In this document: piece after piece, positions 41,428 through 50,258 of the stretch
Numbering within the stretch: the first letter of the stretch is position 1
Layout of the letters: each line of letters opens with the position of its first letter
NCBI GenBank assembly: GCA_900539175.1
Contig: UQAW01000012.1
Location: 1-64,000 of the forward strand
Source: an uncultured Lachnospiraceae bacterium
GTDB lineage: Bacteria; Bacillota; Clostridia; Lachnospirales; Lachnospiraceae
Direction of reading: 5' to 3'
Length of the DNA stretch: 64,000 bases
Notes under the pieces: generated by a model
Seen by the model: the letters and a program-made list of their open reading frames with translations, nothing else
The model's database searches: none
What the model was told of the DNA's origin: nothing
Made by a program: the position numbers and the translations under genes

Positions 41428-42273
41428 ATGAAGTTTCTTAACAAAATGGAACGAAAGCTTGGAAGATATGCAATTCCGAATTTGACCAAATATATTATTA
41501 TCACATATATCATAGGGTATGCGTTGAATTTGATGCAGCGTGTATTTTCTTTTCCGATTCTGTATTTTCTGGAACTGGATCCTGCACTGATTCTGCATGG
41601 ACAGATCTGGAGGCTGGTGAGCTGGGTTTTGATTCCACCGGGACAATTGAATATCTTCACTTTGATTATGCTGTTATGCTACTATCAACTGGGTACAGCA
41701 CTTGAGCGTACCTGGGGTGCATTTCGCTACAATGTCTATATCTTTTTCGGACTGTTTATGACGATTGTCGGATCCTTTATTCTTTATGCAGTGATGGGAA
41801 ACGTATACTCCTTGCGGGGATATGGAGCCGCATTCAGCAGTTACTATGTAAGTTTGTCTATTTTTCTTGGATTTGCATTAACCTATCCGGATATGCAGAT
41901 GATGTTGTATTTTCTGATACCGATTAAGATAAAATATCTGGCGGTTCTGGATGCCGTGTATCTGGCGGCTGACATGTATCGGGGCGATTGGGCAACCAGA
42001 GTGGTAATCTTAAGTTCCCTTGCCAATGTGATTGTATTCTTCCTGATGACCAGGAATTATCAGCGTGTTAATCCTCAGGAGATTCATCGTAAACGCGAAT
42101 TTCAAAAGGCTATGTCCAGGGGACAGGCTTCCAACATCAGCACCCATAAGTGTGCAATCTGCGGAAGAACGGAAAAAGATGATCCAACGCTGGAATTTCG
42201 TTTCTGTTCGAGATGTAATGGAAACTATGAGTATTGTCAGGAGCATCTGTTTACCCATGAACATGTCCGATAA
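41428..42273 (+). CDS. Rhomboid-like membrane protein with a C-terminal zinc ribbon
   Basis: This 281-aa protein has about six hydrophobic segments (starting TKYIIITYIIGYALNLM), with rhomboid-like WRLVSWVLIP and LGTALERTWGAFRYNVYI. The serine motif GxSG and the catalytic histidine of true rhomboid proteases are not seen, so it is probably a non-proteolytic relative. The C-terminal tail HKCAICGRTEKDD...FCSRCNGNYEYCQEH is a cytosolic zinc ribbon. ATG 41428 is favoured by GAGGA 11 nt upstream; ATG 41416 is possible. Function is unknown. Confidence 0.72.
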   Translation: MKFLNKMERKLGRYAIPNLTKYIIITYIIGYALNLMQRVFSFPILYFLELDPALILHGQIWRLVSWVLIPPGQLNIFTLIMLLCYYQLGTALERTWGAFRYNVYIFFGLFMTIVGSFILYAVMGNVYSLRGYGAAFSSYYVSLSIFLGFALTYPDMQMMLYFLIPIKIKYLAVLDAVYLAADMYRGDWATRVVILSSLANVIVFFLMTRNYQRVNPQEIHRKREFQKAMSRGQASNISTHKCAICGRTEKDDPTLEFRFCSRCNGNYEYCQEHLFTHEHVR

Positions 42274-42329
42274 TTGAGAGGCGTACAGGGGTTAGAACTG
42301 TCAGTTTAATAAGAAAGTGAGGCACATAT

Positions 42330-43766
42330 ATGAAAAGAACAAAGATTGTCTGTACCATGGGGCCCAATGTGGATGACCGCCAGGTCCTGCGGAAGTTAAT
42401 TGAGACAGGGATGGATGTTGCCCGATTTAACTTCTCCCATGGGGACTATGCGGAGCACAAGGCCCGGATGGATATGCTGAAAGAACTGCGTAAGGAACTG
42501 AAAGTTCCGGTGGCCATTTTGCTGGATACCAAAGGTCCGGAGATTCGTACCGGTATTTTGGAAAATGGAGAGAAAGTAGAACTGAAAGAGGGACAAAAGT
42601 TTGTTCTTACGACCGAAGAGATTGTGGGAAATGCAGAGAAAGTATCCATTACCTATCCGGAACTGCCTCATGATGTAAAAGTAGGGGACAAGATTCTGAT
42701 CGATGACGGTCTGATTGAACTTCATATCGAGGATCTGAATGAAACAGAAATTATCTGTACCGTGGTAAACGGCGGAGAACTGGGACAGCGTAAAGGGGTC
42801 AATGTTCCCAATGTTTCAGTGAATTTGCCTGCCATTACGGATAAAGACAAGCAGGACATCTTATTTGGAATTGAACAGGATGTGGATTTTATTGCAGCGT
42901 CTTTTGTGCGGAAAGCAGAAGACGTGGTGGAAATTAAAGAGTTCCTGAACGCTCACGGAGGCGCTCATATTGATGTGATTGCAAAGATTGAGAATGCGGA
43001 AGGCGTACAGAATATCGACCGTATTATTGACGTAACGGATGGAGTTATGGTGGCCCGCGGAGATCTGGGGGTAGAGATTCCTCCTTATGAGGTTCCTCAT
43101 ATCCAGAAAATAATTATTGAAAAATGCAATCACCGCTATCTGCCGGTTATCACTGCGACACAGATGTTGGATTCCATGATAAGAAATCCGAGGCCGACCC
43201 GGGCAGAGGTAACAGATGTTGCAAATGCAATTTATGACGGAACGGATGCGATCATGCTTTCCGGGGAAACTGCCATGGGCAAACATCCGGTGGAAGCCGT
43301 TGAAATGATGGTTCAGATTGCACGTGAGACAGAGCAGTACCTGAAATTCCAGTCCTATCGGGATGTGGAGGGAGCAAAAGGAAATGCAAGTGTATCCAGT
43401 GCAGTAGGTTTTGCTGCTGTAGATATGGTGGAACATATCGGAGCTTCCTGTATTGTGACTCCGACGATGTCGGGACAGACTGCCCGTATGATTTCCAATC
43501 TGCGTCCGAGTGTTCCGATTTATGCGGTCACGCCTCATGAGTGGGCCAGAAGAAGGATGCAGTTATACTGGGGAGTCAAACCGGTGGTGGGATATGAAGA
43601 AGATTCGACGGAGAATATTATTTCTCATGCCATGTATATGGTGCTGAGAGAAGGCTTTGTAAAGAAAGGCGAGATGGTAATCTTTACTGCCGGAGATCCT
43701 GCAACCAACGAAGTGCGCGGAGAAGGCAATATGACCAATATGCTTCATATTATACAGGCAAAATGA
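42330..43766 (+). CDS. pyk: Pyruvate kinase
   Basis: It transfers phosphate from PEP to ADP. The 478-aa product begins MKRTKIVCTMGPNVDD, has VARFNFSHGDY, LLDTKGPEIRTG, the lysine motif DVIAKIENAEG, and the catalytic MVARGDLGVEIP and ATQMLDSM. It lacks the extra C-terminal PEP-utiliser-like domain found in some Firmicutes enzymes. The ribosome site is GTGAGG. lysA follows after 24 nt. Confidence 0.97.
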   Translation: MKRTKIVCTMGPNVDDRQVLRKLIETGMDVARFNFSHGDYAEHKARMDMLKELRKELKVPVAILLDTKGPEIRTGILENGEKVELKEGQKFVLTTEEIVGNAEKVSITYPELPHDVKVGDKILIDDGLIELHIEDLNETEIICTVVNGGELGQRKGVNVPNVSVNLPAITDKDKQDILFGIEQDVDFIAASFVRKAEDVVEIKEFLNAHGGAHIDVIAKIENAEGVQNIDRIIDVTDGVMVARGDLGVEIPPYEVPHIQKIIIEKCNHRYLPVITATQMLDSMIRNPRPTRAEVTDVANAIYDGTDAIMLSGETAMGKHPVEAVEMMVQIARETEQYLKFQSYRDVEGAKGNASVSSAVGFAAVDMVEHIGASCIVTPTMSGQTARMISNLRPSVPIYAVTPHEWARRRMQLYWGVKPVVGYEEDSTENIISHAMYMVLREGFVKKGEMVIFTAGDPATNEVRGEGNMTNMLHIIQAK

Positions 43767-43790
43767 TGAAATACCAGAGGAGAGAAGACG

Positions 43791-45068
43791 ATGAAAAAAC
43801 CATTTGTGACAAAAGAAAAGTTAGAGGAGATTACAGCTTCTGTACCAACACCCTTCCATCTTTACGATGAAAAGGGAATCCGTGAGAATGCAAAGGCTGT
43901 GAAGGAGGCATTTGCCTGGAATCCGGGATTCCGGGAATATTTTGCCGTGAAGGCAACCCCCAATCCTACTTTGATTAAGATACTCGGTGAGTATGGCTGC
44001 GGCTGCGACTGCTCTTCCATGACAGAGCTGATGCTGTCAGAAGCTATGGGATTTACCGGAGATAAGATTATGTTTTCTTCCAATGTAACTCCGGCACAGG
44101 AATATGCCTATGCAGAGAAAATCGGCGGAATTATCAATCTGGATGATTTTACCCACATTGATTTTCTGGAAGAAACACTGGGTTATATCCCAAAGACCAT
44201 AAGCTGCCGTTACAATCCGGGCGGACTGTTTAAGATCAGCAACGATATCATGGACAATCCCGGGGATTCCAAGTATGGTATGACTACGGAACAGTTGTTT
44301 GAGTCATTTAAGATTCTGAAGTCTAAGGGTGCGGAAGAGTTTGGTATCCATGCATTCCTTGCATCGAACACGGTGACCAATGAATATTATCCGATGCTGG
44401 CAAAAGTGCTGTTCGAACTGGCAGTAAAATTACAGAAAGAAACCGGATGCCATATTAAGTTTATTAATCTTTCCGGCGGTGTGGGAATTCCGTATACACC
44501 GGATGCAGAGCCAAACGATATCCGTGTGATCGGAGAAGGCGTTCATAAAGTGTATGATGAAGTCCTTGTTCCGGCAGGCATGGGTGACGTGGCGATTTAC
44601 ACAGAGATGGGACGTTTTATGATGGGGCCGTATGGCTGTCTGGTAACGAAAGCAATCCATCAGAAACATATCTATAAGGAGTATGTCGGCTGTGATGCCT
44701 GTGCAGTCAACCTGATGCGTCCGGCAATGTACGGGGCATACCACCATATCACTGTTATGGGAAAAGAAGATGCACCGTGTGACCATATGTATGATGTAAC
44801 AGGGTCTCTGTGCGAGAACAATGATAAATTCGCAATTGACCGCATGCTTCCAAAGATTGATATGGGAGACTTGCTGGTCATTCATGATACAGGCGCTCAT
44901 GGTTTCTCTATGGGATATAATTACAACGGAAAACTGAAATCTGCGGAAGTGCTTTTAAAAGAAGACGGTAGTTTTGAAGTGATCCGCCGGGCGGAGACAC
45001 CAAAGGACTATTTTGCAACTTTGGACGGAACACCGGAATTTCAGAAGATGTTTCCGAACGAAAAGTAA
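43791..45068 (+). CDS. lysA: Diaminopimelate decarboxylase (fold type III PLP enzyme)
   Basis: It converts meso-DAP to lysine. The 425-aa product has the PLP lysine in YFAVKATPNPT (about 53), NLSGGVGIPY, the glycine loop YTEMGRFM, and the dimer-partner cysteine in GSLCENNDKFA with MRPAMYGAYHH. Some motifs diverge from classic LysA (for example IHAFLASNT in place of the usual HCHIGS), so a related amino-acid decarboxylase cannot be excluded. AGGAGAG precedes ATG 43791. Confidence 0.8.
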   Translation: MKKPFVTKEKLEEITASVPTPFHLYDEKGIRENAKAVKEAFAWNPGFREYFAVKATPNPTLIKILGEYGCGCDCSSMTELMLSEAMGFTGDKIMFSSNVTPAQEYAYAEKIGGIINLDDFTHIDFLEETLGYIPKTISCRYNPGGLFKISNDIMDNPGDSKYGMTTEQLFESFKILKSKGAEEFGIHAFLASNTVTNEYYPMLAKVLFELAVKLQKETGCHIKFINLSGGVGIPYTPDAEPNDIRVIGEGVHKVYDEVLVPAGMGDVAIYTEMGRFMMGPYGCLVTKAIHQKHIYKEYVGCDACAVNLMRPAMYGAYHHITVMGKEDAPCDHMYDVTGSLCENNDKFAIDRMLPKIDMGDLLVIHDTGAHGFSMGYNYNGKLKSAEVLLKEDGSFEVIRRAETPKDYFATLDGTPEFQKMFPNEK

Positions 45069-45087
45069 TTTGGAATGATTGCAGAGA

Positions 45088-45129
45088 TTGGGCGGAGCAT
45101 CTCATTGAAAAGTATGAGACCCTGCCCAA
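45088..45129 (+). terminator. Hairpin after lysA
   Basis: TTGGGC (45088-45093) pairs with GCCCAA (45124-45129), with CTCAT/ATGAG nested. There is no strong T-tract, so the terminator call is tentative. Confidence 0.5.
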
Positions 45130-45230
45130 AACTCAGCAAAAAAAATTCATAAAATATCAAAAAGTACTTGATTAAAATCAAAAGATATGGTAATATAAAT
45201 ATCGGCTTGTTAAGGAAATAAGTTAGAAAC

Positions 45231-45313
45231 GCCGGCGTGTCGGAATGGCAGACGAGGCAGACTCAAAATCTGTTGTGGGCAACCACGTATGGGTTCAAGT
45301 CCCATCGCCGGCA
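45231..45313 (+). tRNA. tRNA-Leu(CAA)
   Basis: This is an 83-nt class II tRNA. Acceptor GCCGGCG pairs with CGCCGGC, the anticodon loop CTCAAAA carries CAA, a long variable arm GTGGGCAACCAC is present, and A313 is the discriminator. CCA is not encoded. It marks the left boundary of the accessory region and is a possible integration site. Confidence 0.95.
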
Positions 45314-45322
45314 GTATGAAAG

Positions 45323-45357
45323 ACCTGTAGAGTATAGATTCTGCAGGTTTTTTTGTT
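45323..45357 (+). terminator. Intrinsic terminator after tRNA-Leu(CAA)
   Basis: ACCTGTAG (45323-45330) pairs with CTGCAGGT (45341-45348, one wobble), followed by a run of T. The remaining gap to 45501 shows no supported feature. Confidence 0.85.
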
Positions 45358-45501
45358 GTACATTAGAAAATCAAGGGTAATGGTGTGGAAAGCCAGAAAT
45401 GCGATTGTGGGATCATAACCTTATCAGGGGCTGTCAGAAAAGTAAAAGTTGGTAGAGAGGTCAGAACCGTATGATAAATTTGGATGGAGGGGTGTGAATT
45501 T

Positions 45502-46290
45502 ATGAATATAGCAGATAAGAATATAGACGGAGGAAAAGCATTCGATTGGGGAAAAACTTCAGAAGACTATGCAAAGTTCCGTGATATTTATCCGCAGGAA
45601 TTTTATGATAAAATTGTAAATCGTCAACTATGTATAAATGGTCAAAACGTTCTTGACGTAGGAACGGGAACTGGAGTGCTGCCGAGAAATATGTATCGTT
45701 ATGGTGCCAGGTGGACAGGTACAGATATTTCGGTGAATCAGATTGAGCAGGCAAAAATTCTTTCAAGAGGTATGGATATTGAGTATTCTCCATTAGCTAC
45801 GGAAAATATAGATTTTCCGGATAATTCTTTCGATGTTATCACTGCATGTCAGTGCTTTTGGTATTTTGATCATCAACAGATTCGTGATAAGTTTTTCCGC
45901 ATGTTGAAACCAGGTGGACGTATTCTTGTATTATATATGGCCTGGCTGCCTTTTGAGGATGAAATTGCAGGGGAAAGCGAGAGACTTGTTCTGAAATACA
46001 GCCCTAAGTGGAGTGGTGCAGGAGAAACGATTCATCCAATAGATATCCCTGATTGCTACAAAGAAAAATTTGAACTCGTTTATCATGAGGAATATCCATT
46101 GGAGGTGCATTTTACTCGTGAGAGTTGGAATGGCAGAATGAAAGCCTGCCGGGGCATTGGTGCTTCTCTTACGAAGCGGGAGATCGCTGCATGGGAACGG
46201 GAGCATAAAAAATTACTTGCCGAAATTGCTCCTGCTGAGTTTCACATTTTACATTATGGTGCAGTTGCCGAATTAAAAGTGATAAAGTAA
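45502..46290 (+). CDS. Class I SAM-dependent methyltransferase
   Basis: This 262-aa protein has the SAM-binding motif NVLDVGTGTGVLPRNM (about 50), the acidic post-I residue in GTDISVNQIEQA, and the motif IV region NSFDVITACQCFWYFD. The substrate is unknown; the fold matches small-molecule (UbiE/Methyltransf_11-type) enzymes. ATG 45502 lies 9 nt after GGAGGGG. It is the first gene after tRNA-Leu in the accessory region. Confidence 0.85.
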   Translation: MNIADKNIDGGKAFDWGKTSEDYAKFRDIYPQEFYDKIVNRQLCINGQNVLDVGTGTGVLPRNMYRYGARWTGTDISVNQIEQAKILSRGMDIEYSPLATENIDFPDNSFDVITACQCFWYFDHQQIRDKFFRMLKPGGRILVLYMAWLPFEDEIAGESERLVLKYSPKWSGAGETIHPIDIPDCYKEKFELVYHEEYPLEVHFTRESWNGRMKACRGIGASLTKREIAAWEREHKKLLAEIAPAEFHILHYGAVAELKVIK

Positions 46291-46369
46291 TAATTTTCAG
46301 GCTGACGATATGAAATTTGAGCGTTTCCCTTTGTTTATAGTTCCTAAGTTGTCGAAGTGGAGGATAAAA

Positions 46370-46708
46370 TTGAGTACATATGTGATATCTGATATACATG
46401 GTAACTATGATGCTTATATGGAAATACTTAAGAAGATACATTTTTCCGATGAGGATATGTTGTATGTGTTGGGAGATATTCTTGACAGAGGTCCAAATCC
46501 GATCAAAGTTATCCTTGATTTAATGAAAAGGCATAATGTGGTTTGTCTGGCTGGAAATCATGAATACATGGCACTGGAGTGTTTACAGTTCCTTCTGAAA
46601 GAGATTACGGATAAGAACCTGGAAGAATTGGATTCCCATATCGTTGGGAAGCTTCTGAACTGGCAGCAGAATGGAGCCGCTGCGACTAATGTTATAAGTA
46701 GTCCGTAA
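46370..46708 (+). pseudogene. Truncated calcineurin-like (PP2A-type) metallophosphatase
   Basis: The product starts at TTG 46370 as STYVISDIHGNYDAY and keeps the first three metal motifs: DIHGN, GDILDRGPN and GNHEY. It stops at NGAAATNVISSP after 112 aa, about half the usual 220-250 aa, so the later histidine motifs are missing. The next 100 nt carry no continuation that I can recognise. The break is probably an insertion or deletion next to the DUF4143 ATPase, and activity is unlikely. Confidence 0.7.
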
Positions 46709-46816
46709 GTCACCTCTCATTTCGTTGTAAAAAATGTGTTGAAACCTCTATTTAACGTTGCATATTTTGGAATTATGTGCCATACTATATTTGTACTACA
46801 GAGTGGAGGTGTGCCC

Positions 46817-48142
46817 ATGTATCGAGTTGCAATAGAAAAGCTTTATAAATGGAAAGAGAGCAAACGCCGCAAACCGTTGATTATCGAGGGTGCAAGACAG
46901 GTGGGAAAGACCTGGCTGATGAAAGAATTCGGCAGTAAGGCGTATAAAGACACCGTATATATTAATTTTGATTCCAATTCCAGAATGGCAGAGTTGTTCG
47001 CTTCCGATCTGAATATCGACCGCCTGATTATGGGAATTGAGCTGTATCACGGCAGAAAAATCGATCCGGACAACACGCTGTTGATTTTCGATGAAGTGCA
47101 GGAGGTACCGAGAGCATTGTCATCCCTTAAGTATTTCTATGAAAATGCGCCTCAGTATCATATTGTCTGCGCAGGGTCATTACTTGGTATTGCTTTGCAC
47201 GGGGGTACATCGTTCCCCGTGGGCAAGGTGGATTTTCTGAGTCTTTATCCGCTGTCCTTCAAGGAGTTTTTAACGGCGACTGCCGGCGAGCGTTTTGCCG
47301 GACTTCTTGATAAACAGGATTACCAAATGATTACTTCTTTTAAGCAGACTTATGTCGATGCGCTCAAGCAGTATTATTTTGTGGGCGGTATGCCGGAAGC
47401 GGTGCAGAGCTTTGCTGAAGAAAAAGATTTTAACGAGGTTCGGGAAATCCAAAAACGCATATTGGCGGCTTATGAACAGGATTTTTCCAAGCATGCTCCT
47501 ATTGAAATTGTGCCGAAAATCCGTATGATATGGAACAGTATTCCCTCTCAGCTTGCTAAAGAGAACAAAAAATTTATCTACGGTCTTGTACGCGAGGGCG
47601 CACGGGCAAAAGAATATGAAGCAGCGATTATGTGGCTTTGCGACTGTGGGCTTGTCCACAAGGTCAGCCGTGTGAATGCCGCTGGAATGCCGCTGAAAGC
47701 TTATGAGGATTTGAAGGCCTTTAAGTTATTTATCGTTGATGTAGGACTTCTCGGCTGTATGACTGGCTTGCGCCAGCGTATATTGCTTGACGGCAACGAT
47801 TTATTTACCGAATTTAAGGGCGCACTAACCGGGCAGTATGTATGCCAACAGCTTAAAACCATTGACGATCTGGGCGTTTACTACTATACAAACGACCGTG
47901 GATCCTGCGAGGTGGATTTTATTATTGATACCGGTGAGCAGATCGTGCCTGTGGAGGTCAAGGCGGAGGTCAATTTGAAAGCAAAGAGCCTGAAAACCTA
48001 CCGTGAGAAATTCAATCCCGAAATTTCTGTCCGCACCTCGATGGCGGAGTATAAAAAAGAAGATTTGCTTGTCAATCTTCCGCTGTATGCAGTGGAAGAG
48101 ATTTGCAGATGCACTTCGGAAGCAATCGAAGTGAGCAGATGA
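46817..48142 (+). CDS. ATP-binding protein, AAA_14 / DUF4143 family
   Basis: This 441-aa protein has Walker A IIEGARQVGKTWL (about 24), Walker B LLIFDEVQEV (about 95), and a C-terminal DUF4143 part with YFVGGMPEAVQ and a nuclease-like core FYYYTN-type, EVDFIIDTGEQIVPVEVKAE. The last resembles the PD-(D/E)xK D-ExK pattern. The family is common in accessory genomes and its role is unclear. ATG 46817 follows GGAGG. It lies between a truncated gene and the recombinase module. Confidence 0.85.
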   Translation: MYRVAIEKLYKWKESKRRKPLIIEGARQVGKTWLMKEFGSKAYKDTVYINFDSNSRMAELFASDLNIDRLIMGIELYHGRKIDPDNTLLIFDEVQEVPRALSSLKYFYENAPQYHIVCAGSLLGIALHGGTSFPVGKVDFLSLYPLSFKEFLTATAGERFAGLLDKQDYQMITSFKQTYVDALKQYYFVGGMPEAVQSFAEEKDFNEVREIQKRILAAYEQDFSKHAPIEIVPKIRMIWNSIPSQLAKENKKFIYGLVREGARAKEYEAAIMWLCDCGLVHKVSRVNAAGMPLKAYEDLKAFKLFIVDVGLLGCMTGLRQRILLDGNDLFTEFKGALTGQYVCQQLKTIDDLGVYYYTNDRGSCEVDFIIDTGEQIVPVEVKAEVNLKAKSLKTYREKFNPEISVRTSMAEYKKEDLLVNLPLYAVEEICRCTSEAIEVSR

Positions 48143-48573
48143 AAATTTTGCTTGAACATTCCGGTCTCTGCGCTGTTTCAGGAATTTTCTATGTCTTTGC
48201 GATTCCAGATACTGAAAGATATTTCGTATGCCACTTCTGAAGGGTATAAGTGCTTGTGTGGGAAAGACATACATCAGTAATAGCTATGGAGAAAAATCCC
48301 CGAGCGAGATATCTTTATAAGAATCATATATAGGTAAATGACATACTTAAGAGAGAACATCTGTCCGTGATGGCAGGTGTTTTTTTGACTTAAATACAGC
48401 AAGTCTGTTTTAGCATTCTAATTAATGATCCATTTCTATAGCTGTTGTCAGCCACGGATTGTCAGATTTTCCTAATACCCCAAATAGAGCAGGAAAATAG
48501 CGTATATTGTTATTTGAATCCAACAATATACGCTATAATAAAAACAGAAAAGTACAACCAAACCGTTGATTAG
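48143..48573. other. Intergenic region with a terminator and a palindrome
   Basis: No gene is supported here. AACATCTG (48356-48363) / CAGGTGTT (48374-48381) with a T-run is an intrinsic terminator for the ATPase gene. A perfect 14-bp palindrome TAGCGTATATTGTT (48498-48511) / its complement (48522-48535) lies 38 bp before the left 28-bp inverted repeat and may be an operator or hairpin. Confidence 0.6.
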
Positions 48574-48601
48574 TTTCGTAGAACTAATTATTTTGCGAAA
48601 G
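48574..48601 (+). repeat. Left 28-bp inverted repeat flanking the recombinase
   Basis: This 28-nt block is the exact reverse complement of 50000-50027. Its ends TTTCG and CGAAA are themselves complementary. It is the probable left crossover site of an invertible segment. Confidence 0.85.
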
Positions 48602-48623
48602 GGTGATGAGGTTTTTGTGTACA

Positions 48624-48634
48624 GTATTACCATG
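48624..48634 (+). repeat. Sub-terminal motif GTATTACCATG, left
   Basis: This 11-nt motif reappears inverted at 49972-49982 with one difference (GTAATACCATG). Both lie 17-22 nt inside the 28-bp repeats, so they may be accessory recombinase-binding sites. Confidence 0.5.
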
Positions 48635-48824
48635 TAATTATATCTCAAATTGTGTAACGAGTCAATAAATTTGATCGAGAAACGGAGAATATTCCATCAC
48701 TTTGTCGTTTTTTGGAATAGCTCTCCATCTATGCGTATCATAAGAATTGAATTATGAAAGTTACTATGCAGTCATTTATGGTCAAATTTATCGTCAGAGC
48801 AAAAGCGAAAGGAGCAAGAGGGCA

Positions 48825-49949
48825 ATGGCAAGGAGAGGGGAAAATATTTTCAAAAGAAAAGATGGCCGTTGGGAAGCCAGGTATGTAAGCGGTAAAAATG
48901 AATTTGGAAAAACAAGGTATGCTTCCGTCTATGGAAAAAGTTATCGGGAGGTAAAGGAAAAACGAGAAAAAGCAAGCAGCAGGCAAAAACAGTCGGAGAC
49001 GCTTAAATCTTCAAAGTATACATTTGGAGAAATACTGGATTTATGGCTTTCCTGGAAGCGGGTGAAGTTGAAGGAACAAACATATAGGAAATATCTGTAC
49101 TGCATAGAAAAACATATCATACCGGAACTCGGCAAGATAGAGATTTTTGATTTTGATGCAAATATGGTAAATAATTTCCTTCTGAAAAAACTTTCCTGCG
49201 GTCGTCTTGATGGGGAAGGCGGTCTCTCTAAGAATTATGTTCGTACAATGTCAATTATCATTCACTCAGCGGTGAAGTATGGTGTCAGTGAGGAATTGTG
49301 TCCGCCGATGAAAGGACAGATTTATAAACCAAAAAGCGAAAAAAGGGACATTATTGTTTTGAGAAAGGAAGAACAGGAACTGTTGGAAAGACAGATCACA
49401 GGAAATCTTACCGGAGAGAATCTCGCTGTGTATCTCAGTCTGCATACCGGTCTTCGGATTGGAGAAGTTTGCGCTCTGCAGTGGAAAAATATTGATTTTA
49501 AGGGAAATGTCATGCATGTCAGTGAATCAATCGTTCGGATCAACAAAGACAGCACCATGTCCCTTCGCGTTGGTTCCACAAAAAGTGAAACTTCCAATCG
49601 TTTGATTCCGATTACGGATTCCGTTGCTGCAGCTTTAAAAGAAGAAAAACAAAGATCATCCTCTCCATTTATTGTTTCAATGAATGGAAGCACTACGTTT
49701 ATGAATCCACGGACACTCGAGAATCGATATAAGGCGTTGCTGAAAAGGAGCGGCCTGGCACTCATTCCTTACCATTCTTTGCGACATACATTTGCCACAA
49801 GATGTATGGAATGCGGTGTGGATGTTAAGTCCCTGAGTGAAATCCTCGGCCATGCAGGAGTAAATATTACACTGGATATTTACGTGCATCCATCTATGGA
49901 GTTGAAACGCAGTTGTATGGAAAAACTGGAAGCTATTTCTGGTCACTAA
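48825..49949 (+). CDS. Tyrosine recombinase / site-specific integrase
   Basis: This 374-aa protein has an N-terminal AP2-like arm-binding domain (RRGENIFKRKDGRWEARY), a SAM-like core-binding domain (FGEILDLWLSWKRVKLKEQTY) and a catalytic domain with Arg in TGLRIGEVCALQW, HxxR in YHSLRHTFATRC, His in ILGHAGVN and nucleophile Tyr in DIYVH. It cuts and rejoins DNA through a 3'-phosphotyrosine. ATG 48825 follows AAAGGAG; an upstream start at 48747 lacks one. The gene is enclosed by the 28-bp inverted repeats, which suggests inversion of its own segment. Confidence 0.92.
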   Translation: MARRGENIFKRKDGRWEARYVSGKNEFGKTRYASVYGKSYREVKEKREKASSRQKQSETLKSSKYTFGEILDLWLSWKRVKLKEQTYRKYLYCIEKHIIPELGKIEIFDFDANMVNNFLLKKLSCGRLDGEGGLSKNYVRTMSIIIHSAVKYGVSEELCPPMKGQIYKPKSEKRDIIVLRKEEQELLERQITGNLTGENLAVYLSLHTGLRIGEVCALQWKNIDFKGNVMHVSESIVRINKDSTMSLRVGSTKSETSNRLIPITDSVAAALKEEKQRSSSPFIVSMNGSTTFMNPRTLENRYKALLKRSGLALIPYHSLRHTFATRCMECGVDVKSLSEILGHAGVNITLDIYVHPSMELKRSCMEKLEAISGH

Positions 49950-49971
49950 TTTGGTCAAAAATTGTGAAATG

Positions 49972-49982
49972 CATGGTATTAC
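49972..49982 (-). repeat. Sub-terminal motif GTAATACCATG, right (inverted)
   Basis: Partner of 48624-48634 (10 of 11 identical when inverted), 17 nt inside the right 28-bp repeat. Confidence 0.5.
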
Positions 49983-49999
49983 ACAGCATTTTGCCGGCG

Positions 50000-50027
50000 C
50001 TTTCGCAAAATAATTAGTTCTACGAAA
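50000..50027 (-). repeat. Right 28-bp inverted repeat flanking the recombinase
   Basis: Exact inverse of 48574-48601. From here to the next start at 50259 (231 nt) the sequence is A+T-rich with no gene. I see no convincing promoter in it, so the downstream gene may depend on a promoter inside the flanked segment. Confidence 0.85.
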
Positions 50028-50258
50028 GTTGCCGCAGAAGGAAAGAATTTTAAGAAAAGTAAATTCTTCATGCAGCTTTTGAAACATATAACGCTGCTTT
50101 CAAAGTAGGATAGAAGGATGATGAGTATCATAGATAATTTATGTAAAGTTATAAATTTTATGTATCATAAGTTGGGGATTTGTAAATATGACCGGAAACA
50201 ATTGATAAAGCATAAGAGGGTTAGCAGTTATTGTACAACTGCCTGATGGAGGAACTGT

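Noticed and set aside
46736..46816. Upstream start for the DUF4143 ATPase
   Set aside because: The extra residues are hydrophobic with no ribosome site; GGAGG before ATG 46817 and the family's usual N terminus favour 46817.
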